DNA of 64,000 bases from Bretschneidera sinensis (taxonomy: Eukaryota; Streptophyta; Magnoliopsida; Brassicales; Akaniaceae): NCBI GenBank assembly GCA_023935145.1, contig CM043700.1, forward strand, positions 33,885,456 through 33,949,455. The letters run 5' to 3'. Shown piece by piece: positions 57,682-64,000 of the stretch. The notes beneath the pieces were generated by a model. That model did not search any database. It saw nothing but the letters and a program-made list of their open reading frames with translations, and was not told the DNA's origin. The translations under genes and the position numbers were made by a program. Every line of letters begins with the position of its first letter. Within the stretch, counting starts at the first letter, position 1.

Positions 57682-59193
57682 TCCACCAGCAAGTGATTTT
57701 TAAACTATATTTTTGTTTGTTAATTATAATCAAGATTATAGATTTCGTTTTGTTACAATCGCTTTCAACAATAAAATAAAATATGTTATCTTTATATTTT
57801 GTTTCGCGTTCTGTTTTAATTTGTTTTGACTATTTTAATTAAATTATTTTATTTCAATTGAAATAAAATATTATATGTTTTTTTTTCTTTATCTAATTTT
57901 TTTATTGGTTTAAATTTGTTTTCATATGATATTTTTTTTAAAAATAACTCATTTCAATTAAGTTTAAAAAATCTTATAATTAAATAACTAAACACTTTTA
58001 GTTAATATTGCGCAGCTTTGGGTTAATAGTTTTTTAAAATAGCATGAATTTAATATTATTCTGTATTAGTATTTGACTTTTGGATGATAATTATGATTTG
58101 ATGTTGATTAATACATAATTTTTATCATTTTATATTTAAATGATAATAATTTTATTATAATTTGTATCTATAATTGTATATATTATTTTAAAAAAAACAT
58201 AATTTGATAATAATAAATTTAAAAATATCATCAAAACTAGAACGAAACAAACCAAAACCAAAATATTCTACTTTAATAACTTAAACAAAATTTGTCCGGC
58301 ATGAATTGACAACTTTGATCAAAATGCCAAAGTTTGGTCCCTACTAAATTACAATAGTGCAGTAATATTATTATTTTTCATATCCTTTAGGTTTGATAGT
58401 GGTGATTCATTTAAAAAAATATGATAATATATCACCTAGAAAAAGAAAAAGATAATGTACCATTTTCTTCATGTTTATCCTTTTTAAAAAAAAATTCTTT
58501 CGTACAAAATTTAAACGAAGGTTTTACTTGAAGTTTCTTTAAAAATAATATTTTTTAAAAATAAAATTCTAGATGAGACTTTACAATTTACTAAAACTTA
58601 TGTAATAGATTAATTATATAATTTTTTTAAAAAAATATATTTTTAGTGTAAGATTTTACCCGTATTTCGTCAACGATTTAAAATTTATCAAGTTTTATAC
58701 GAAAAACAAATATGTTTACTTCATTGTTGGACTTATTTAATTTAATAAATTTATTTTATTTTATTTTATTTGTGTTTAACTTTAAAAAAGTAAAGTAATC
58801 ATTTGATTAATTTAAGAGATCAAATCTAATGATATTTTTAGATGATAGCTACATTAAGAATATATTTTTGGCTTCTTAAAAAATAATATTTTTCCGAGAT
58901 AATGATTTCTCTTTTAACACCAACAGACTTCACTTTTCATTTTACTTCTATTTCAGCTTATACATGTAATTAAAAACTGTCAAGATTTAAGTGGGATTCA
59001 CAAATTTTTAAGAATGATAATTACTAATAATGGTGATCGCATTTCTTAATTCAAAATAAGAAGATGCTACGTTGTGCAAGATTTTGAAGTTTTCGTTTTT
59101 GCCCCTTAAAGAATCGGTCTATTACAATTCGAAATTTTCATAATTACTACTTAAACATCTATAACTGTCCATATGAACAAAAGAGATGGACAA
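55271..59193. other. AT-rich intergenic DNA
   Basis: No gene is supported. An (AT)n tract is at 57638-57677. 57230-57500 is a GC-richer island (CACCCATGCTATAACCGG; GACAGTGACACCCAACTC) of unknown origin. 58325-58425 resembles the region upstream of the beta-galactosidase pseudogene (30075-30175), perhaps a remnant of a duplicated promoter. 56340-56520 carries short open frames on both strands without family resemblance. Confidence 0.45.
57638..57677. repeat. (AT)n microsatellite
   Basis: About 20 AT units. Confidence 0.9.
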
Positions 59194-59550
59194 TGTTATA
59201 GTCAAATAAAAATCCTTTTTGTAGTTGACTTTTTTGTTTTTTCTGTTAGTATTCGAAAGGGTGTTTTTCAATTAGAACCCAACATTAATCAGAGTCCTTA
59301 TCTGTTCCTTAGTTTGTAGTTGCATTAGTTTTCTACTTTGTCTCAGAGTTTACCTATTCTCTTGGTATGTAATCGTTGTAATCCAACCTTTTTAAGAGGC
59401 TTATGAATAATGAAAGGGGATTATTCCTTTGCACTTTTATGTACTTTTAGAGGTACAGGTTCCTTCGAACTAACCTACTGCTTTGTTAAATCTCTTAAAC
59501 TAACAAGTAAATTCAAGATAGGCAGAGGGAAGCTAACTGAGTTCATTCCA
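59194..59550 (+). mobile_element. 5' LTR of the gypsy family (copy 3)
   Basis: Starts TGTTATAGTC and ends TTCATTCCA. It is collinear with the LTRs at 25387 and 28612. It is followed after three bases by TGATATTAGAGC (59554-59565), a degraded form of the initiator-Met tRNA primer site TGGTATCAGAGC. GACAA precedes it. Confidence 0.85.
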
Positions 59551-59571
59551 AAGTGATATTAGAGCTTGGCA

Positions 59572-62409
59572 ATGGATCAACGAGTGGAGCAGATTGAGAA
59601 AACAATGGAATCATTCTCAGCCGGCCAAAAGGATGTCTTGAACCAAATCTCAGAGATGTTCACCTAGCTCAATGCCCGTATGGATCAGATAGCTAATCAG
59701 TCGTCCAAGGAGGAAGCTGAAAATTCTGGAATCTGTATAGGTGAACGTTCTAGTCGTGAAGGTTTTACCAACTCCTATACTCCAAAATATGTTAAGTTGG
59801 ATTTCCTTCGCTTTGATGGTGGAGAAGACCAACCAGCTGGTTGTAGGGCCGAAAAGTTCTTCCAACTTTATGAGACAACAGCGGCTGAATGTGTTTCCTT
59901 GGAATCCTTCCATCTCGAGGGCGACACACAATTGTGGTACTAGTTGCTGAAACAAGAGATGGGTTTCATCTCTTGGGGTGAATTCAAAGATGGACTTCAC
60001 TCTCGATTCGGTCCAAATCAGTTCTGTGAATTTTTCGGAGAACTTACCAAGTTGCAGCAAACTGGGACTGTGTAAGACTACCAAACCAAACTTGAAAGGT
60101 TACTTCCCAAGGTCGAATCTCTACCTCAAACCTGACAGGTAAGTTGTTTTACTAATGGGTTACGGCATACGATTTGCAATGACGTTCAAGCCAACAAACC
60201 CACTACTCTGTCATCAGCTTTTGGGTTGGCTCATCTATATGAAGCAAGAGATATTTCACATCGAAAAGCAACTCCACCAAAGGTTAGCTATCAACCTCGC
60301 ATTACAACAACTGCTAGCTCAACCACGATGCCAGTGAAGAAGCTGACGACGGAGGAGTTGAACGATAGAAAACGAAAGGGGCTCTGTTTTAGATGCAATG
60401 AAAAATTTGGGTCGGGGCATCGCTGCAAGAAGTTGCTCCTCATTCATGAGACCCTAGAAGATAGTGACAATGATGTGGAGTTGCAAATAGAAGACACCAC
60501 CAATGGGAAGAATGAGGATGTACCTGAAATATCCCTCCATGCCATTGCTGGAACACGTGCACTAGAGACTATGCGAGTTAATGGAAGCCTGCACCATAAG
60601 GTAGTCACTATACTCATCGATTATGGAAGTACTCACAACTTTGTGAGTGAAACACTGGTGGAAAAGGTGGGATTAAAACCAATCTCTAGTGGTGGATTGG
60701 AGGTGATGGTGGTTTCATGGGAGAAATTAAGTAGCCCAGGAAAATGTGCTCACACTCAACTAAATTTATAAGGAGTTTCTATATTTGTAGATTTTTATTT
60801 ATTACCGTTGGAGGGCTATGATGTGGTGTTAGGGACTTAGTGGTTGAGAACACTGGGACCCATAGTGTGGGATTTTTCTAAACTACAGATGGAGTTTAGT
60901 GTGGGAAAAAGAAGGGTGGCATTACAAGGTTTGTCAGTTCCAGAGAATAAGGTTGTTAGCAACCTACAGTTGCAACAAGCAATTAGAAAAAAAAGGAATC
61001 CTACTACACTTATTTGCAATAGAAGTTTCCCAAGAACCACCAGCGTCTTCCCCTATGCCCACATAAGTGAAACAGTTGCTTGACAAGTATAAGGAAATGC
61101 TAACTGAGCCCAAGTGCTTTCCTCCCAGGTGAGCACAAGACCACAAGATTCCATAGCAGCATGGTCAAAGACCCGTTTATGTCAAGCCATATAGATATCC
61201 CAATTTCCAGAAAACAAAATAGAGAGATTGGTGGCTGAGATGCTATCTTTAGGTGTGATTCGACCAAGTAACAACACTTACTCTTCCCATATTATCTTGG
61301 TGAAGAAACATGATGGATCTTGGCAGATGTGTATTGACTATAGAGCCTTGAATCGAATCATAATCAAAGACAAGTTCCCCATCCCTGTGATCAATGAGCT
61401 TCTAGATGAGTTGAATGGAACATAATTTTTCTCAAAGCTAGATCTTCATTCTGGTTATCATCAAATACAGGTGCACCCAAGTGATGTGGAGAAGACTGCT
61501 TTTCGAACCCACCAAGGTCAATACGAGTTCTTGGTGTCATTCGGCTTCACCAACGCCCCTTCATCTTTTCAAGCTCTCATGAACGAGGTATTCAAGGTTT
61601 ATTTGAGAAATTTTGTTTTAGTTTTTTTGATGACATCTTAGTCTACAACAAAATATGGGCTGACCATATGAGGCATTTAGAGAGTGTATTTTCAATTTTA
61701 AAGTCTAACTAGTTATATAGAAAGTTAGAGAAGTGTCAGTTTGACCAAAGGGAAGTTAAGTACCTAGGCCATGTAATTTCAAGTGCAGGTGTGGCTGTAG
61801 ATACAAAGATGTATTTGTGGGAAAATTACAAGTACAGAAAAAAGAAGGGGTTTCCAACAAAAGTATGGCTGCACCAAAGTGGTTTCCTACATACCCACAA
61901 ACGGGATCAAGCTTTCACGTAGTTCGAGATAGAATGATTCATTTTTTTCCTAAATCGTCCTTACGGGTTTTCGATTTGGTATAATGCTCTAACTTTTGCT
62001 TAAGCCACCTTACGGTTTTACAACTTAGCAAGCTTTTTTTATTTATTATAGAAAATAGTAGATAGAGTAGGGGTGCAACAATGAGGAAACGGAAAAAAGG
62101 ATCACAAGTAATACATCTTGAGATGATCCAAATTGATAGGTTCAGCGAATTCGTTACCGTCGATATCCGTGAGATGCACGGCTCCCCTGGATAGGATATT
62201 CTTAATCAGATACGGACGTGCCCAGTTTGGTCTAAAAAAGAAGATCGAAGACAATATCAATGTTCAACCACAGTTACCCATTGTAAGTGTTGATGAGGAT
62301 AGGATCATTCTGACACCGCAAGTAATTTTGGACTGTCGAGTTTGAAGGAAGAATCAGGAAGTTCTGATTCATTGGCAAGGTTCATCACCAACTGATGCAA
62401 CTTGGGAAG
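59572..62409 (+). pseudogene. Ty3/gypsy gag-pol copy 3, chimeric, interrupted by copia
   Basis: Gag starts at ATG 59572 (MDQRVEQIEKTMESFSAGQK). One frame runs through gag (FFQLYETTAAECVSLESFHL), a CCHC-type knuckle (CFRCNEKFGSGHRCKK, about 60388-60435), the protease site (LIDYGSTHNF at about 60615: DYG instead of DSG) and into RT, broken by stops at 59665, 59941, 60073, 60133, 60769 and 61423 but not by a frameshift until RT. The catalytic VFFDD region (about 61620) has lost one T of a T-run. After ISSAGVAVD (61795) comes the antisense fragment 61805-62232, then LKKKIEDNINV and the chromodomain-like tail, which is cut at 62409 by a copia LTR. Confidence 0.87.
61805..62232 (-). mobile_element. 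Antisense fragment of a second gypsy lineage, copy in element 3
   Basis: Minus strand 62232-62105 encodes PYLIKNILSRGAVHLTDIDG and NEFAEPINLDHLKMYYL followed by a stop. Further along, the two GAAAACC...TAAGG units and LTR-like words match 27930-28355. Both borders fall at the same points in the host element as in copy 2. Confidence 0.75.
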
Positions 62410-63550
62410 TGTTGACCCTTATCTAAATTTTAATAATGAAAAAACACAACTCTAATTGTACTAACATTATTATCTAAGCGTTTTAAATGATAAAAGCTAC
62501 AGCAAAGAATCAAGATGTAAGAACTCAACTCGTATCAGTCACCAAGTTAAGATAAAAGATCTAGTATAGGCATAAGGTATTGAAAAAAGTTGTAAATCTT
62601 CTCTGTTCAAGTAACTAGCTTGTCTTATGGCTTCTTTTGTAAAAGCTTTTTGATAAAACTATTTATCTAAACTTTTCTAAGTCAAAAGCATTTCAAAACA
62701 TTAAAAACTGGGTTGAAGGGCAACCCAGTCGAGTAGTATATTGGACAGTATTCTCCAATCGACTAGCCCCTTATACCAGTCGACTGGTATATTAGACAGA
62801 ATGTCCCAAGTCAACTGGTACTTATGACCCAGTCGACTGGTACTCTCCATAGCCTTAAAAGTGAGACTTTTCACTTGACCCAGTCGACTAGTAATTCGAA
62901 AAATATGACCATTAAGGTGCCATACTTGAGCATTTAATGCACGAAAACGTACCAAGTCAGTACCTAATGGCCATATTAATTCAAAGCTATATAAACCCAC
63001 TCCAATGAGCATTTAAGACAAGAGGATTACTCATTCAATTAAGTTTTTGCTCATTAATACACAAAAGCTTTGAAACATTTATTGTTGAGCCATTCTTCAA
63101 GCTTTACTTTGAAAGAGAGATATTGTTCAGTTGTAAAAGTATTCATTGCTATCTCTCTACCATTTAATTTATAGCAACTCATATTTATTGTAAAGGGATT
63201 AACTTTCGAAAGGAAAAGATTAGCTTCCGAGAGGAAGGGATAAGCTTTTAAGTGGAAGGGATTGTTTGTAAGGTTTGTGCAACACCTGTGAAGTTGTATG
63301 ACTAAGAGTTTTAGTGGATCACTTCAAGGAGGTTCCTTGAAGAGAGTGGACGTAGGGTCGGAACGAATCCGATATTGCCGAATCACTATAAACTGAGTTT
63401 GCACTTTCTATTCCTTAAACTCTTTTACTTAAAGCACATTACTTGTTTATACGCTTGTGCATTTAACTGTTTTTATAAGCTTGCGAGTAATTAGTGAAAG
63501 TAATTAAAAACCCAGTTCACCCCCCTCTTAGATTGGAACCTCAGTCTACA
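62410..63550 (+). mobile_element. Complete 5' LTR of a Ty1/copia element
   Basis: 1141 bp, TGTTGACCC...GTCTACA. It is collinear with the fragment at 18590-19553 but has fewer CCAGTCGACTGG palindromes (about 62727, 62776, 62830, 62880, some with one mismatch). It is inserted in the chromodomain-like tail of gypsy copy 3 right after GGGAAG; the uninterrupted gypsy reads GGGAAGAAAGAAAG at 25309. Confidence 0.92.
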
Positions 63551-63565
63551 ATTGGTATCAGAGTC
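63551..63565 (+). other. Copia primer-binding site
   Basis: TTGGTATCAGAGTC immediately after the LTR matches the initiator-Met tRNA primer site TGGTATCAGAGC used by many copia elements, with one change. Confidence 0.8.
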
Positions 63566-63605
63566 TCGTTCTCAATTTCAAGCTTAAAATCTTTGAGTTG
63601 ATCCT

Positions 63606-64000
63606 ATGGCATAGAATAGCTATTCTGAGGGACATTCTTACACTAGGCCCCCCTTGTTCAATGGCTCCAACTATAACTAATGGAAAAACAGGATGAAAAT
63701 CTTTGTCGAATGACAAGATTATAATCTCTGGAGAGTCATTGAGGAAGAACCTAGAATTCCCACAAAAGGAAATAACTATTGGAGAAATCAATCATACAAC
63801 GCCTAAACTCAAAACTGAGTTCAATGATGAGAATTGTAGAATGATGTCTCTCAATAGTAGAGCCACAAGCATTTTACATTGTGCTTTAGATATTTCAGAA
63901 TATAATAAAATTTTCGCATATGTTTCAGCTAAGGAGATTTGTGATAAGTTCTTAAATAGTCATATTTAAGCCCCTTAATTTACGCTGGTTAGGCTCTTTA
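63606..64000 (+). pseudogene. Copia gag (UBN2-type) start, runs off the window
   Basis: ATG at 63606. Recognisable pieces are SEGHSYTRPPLFNGSNYN (63625), WKNRMKIFVE (63678), DYNLWRVIEEEPRIP (63719) and, in another frame, NDENCRMMSLNSRATSILHC (63817) then FAYVSAKEICDKF (63913). This order is that of copia gag polypeptides. Stops (first at 63612) and at least one frameshift show decay. The pol part lies beyond the window. Confidence 0.85.

Overview
The window is AT-rich nuclear DNA from a flowering plant, most likely a eudicot. This rests on spliced genes of plant-typical families (an oligouridylate-binding RRM protein, an AP2/ERF factor, an FCS-like zinc finger protein, a GH35 beta-galactosidase) set in a large excess of plant-type retrotransposons. 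I cannot name the species. No bacterial operon, CRISPR array, rRNA or tRNA was seen.

Layout. 95-1480: 3' end of an L1-type LINE on the minus strand. 1762-3494: last three exons of a UBP1/RBP47-like gene, with a GC-AG intron. 5372-17060: a roughly 3.7 kb tandem duplication. Its second copy carries a nearly full-length L1-type LINE (11418-16842) with 14-bp target-site duplications; its first copy keeps only the LINE 5' part, and a LINE-free target site survives at 9164-9177. 17060-24500: AT-rich DNA with a truncated Ty1/copia LTR (18590-19553) and a 2.07 kb solo LTR flanked by ATAGT (21878-23949). 24520-29540: two decayed, tandemly arranged copies of one Ty3/gypsy chromovirus-like family, with LTRs and shared flanks. 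30575-31625: beta-galactosidase pseudogene. 33430-33850: RNase H fossil. 33868-38342: a second tandem duplication whose first copy was hit by a 1267-bp non-autonomous CACTA element; the second copy preserves the empty site.

39717-50130 is a 10.4 kb Tat-like Ty3/gypsy element. Its LTRs carry a G-box-rich tandem array, and it has a decayed gag-pol, an antisense ORF resembling the plant gypsy-type transposase_28 family, and a roughly 20-copy 48-bp minisatellite before the 3' LTR. 50349-50899 is a copia LTR in reverse orientation. 51461-52422 is a possible hAT-like element. 52886-53502 is an ERF012/013-like gene with a one-base frameshift inside its AP2 domain. 54205-55270 (minus) is an apparently intact two-exon FLZ gene. 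59194-62409 is a third copy of the gypsy family seen at 24.5-29 kb, interrupted at 62410 by a copia element whose 5' LTR, primer-binding site and gag start fill the rest of the window.

Only the FLZ gene, and the visible part of the UBP1-like gene, look functional. The ERF gene is frameshifted as it stands. Everything else is transposon-derived, with nested insertions, tandem duplications and solo LTRs that allow relative dating. I found no convincing new multigene system. The most unusual items are the chimeric gypsy family carrying an antisense piece of another gypsy lineage, the G-box array LTR, the 48-bp coding-like minisatellite, the insertion/empty-site pairs and the ERF frameshift.
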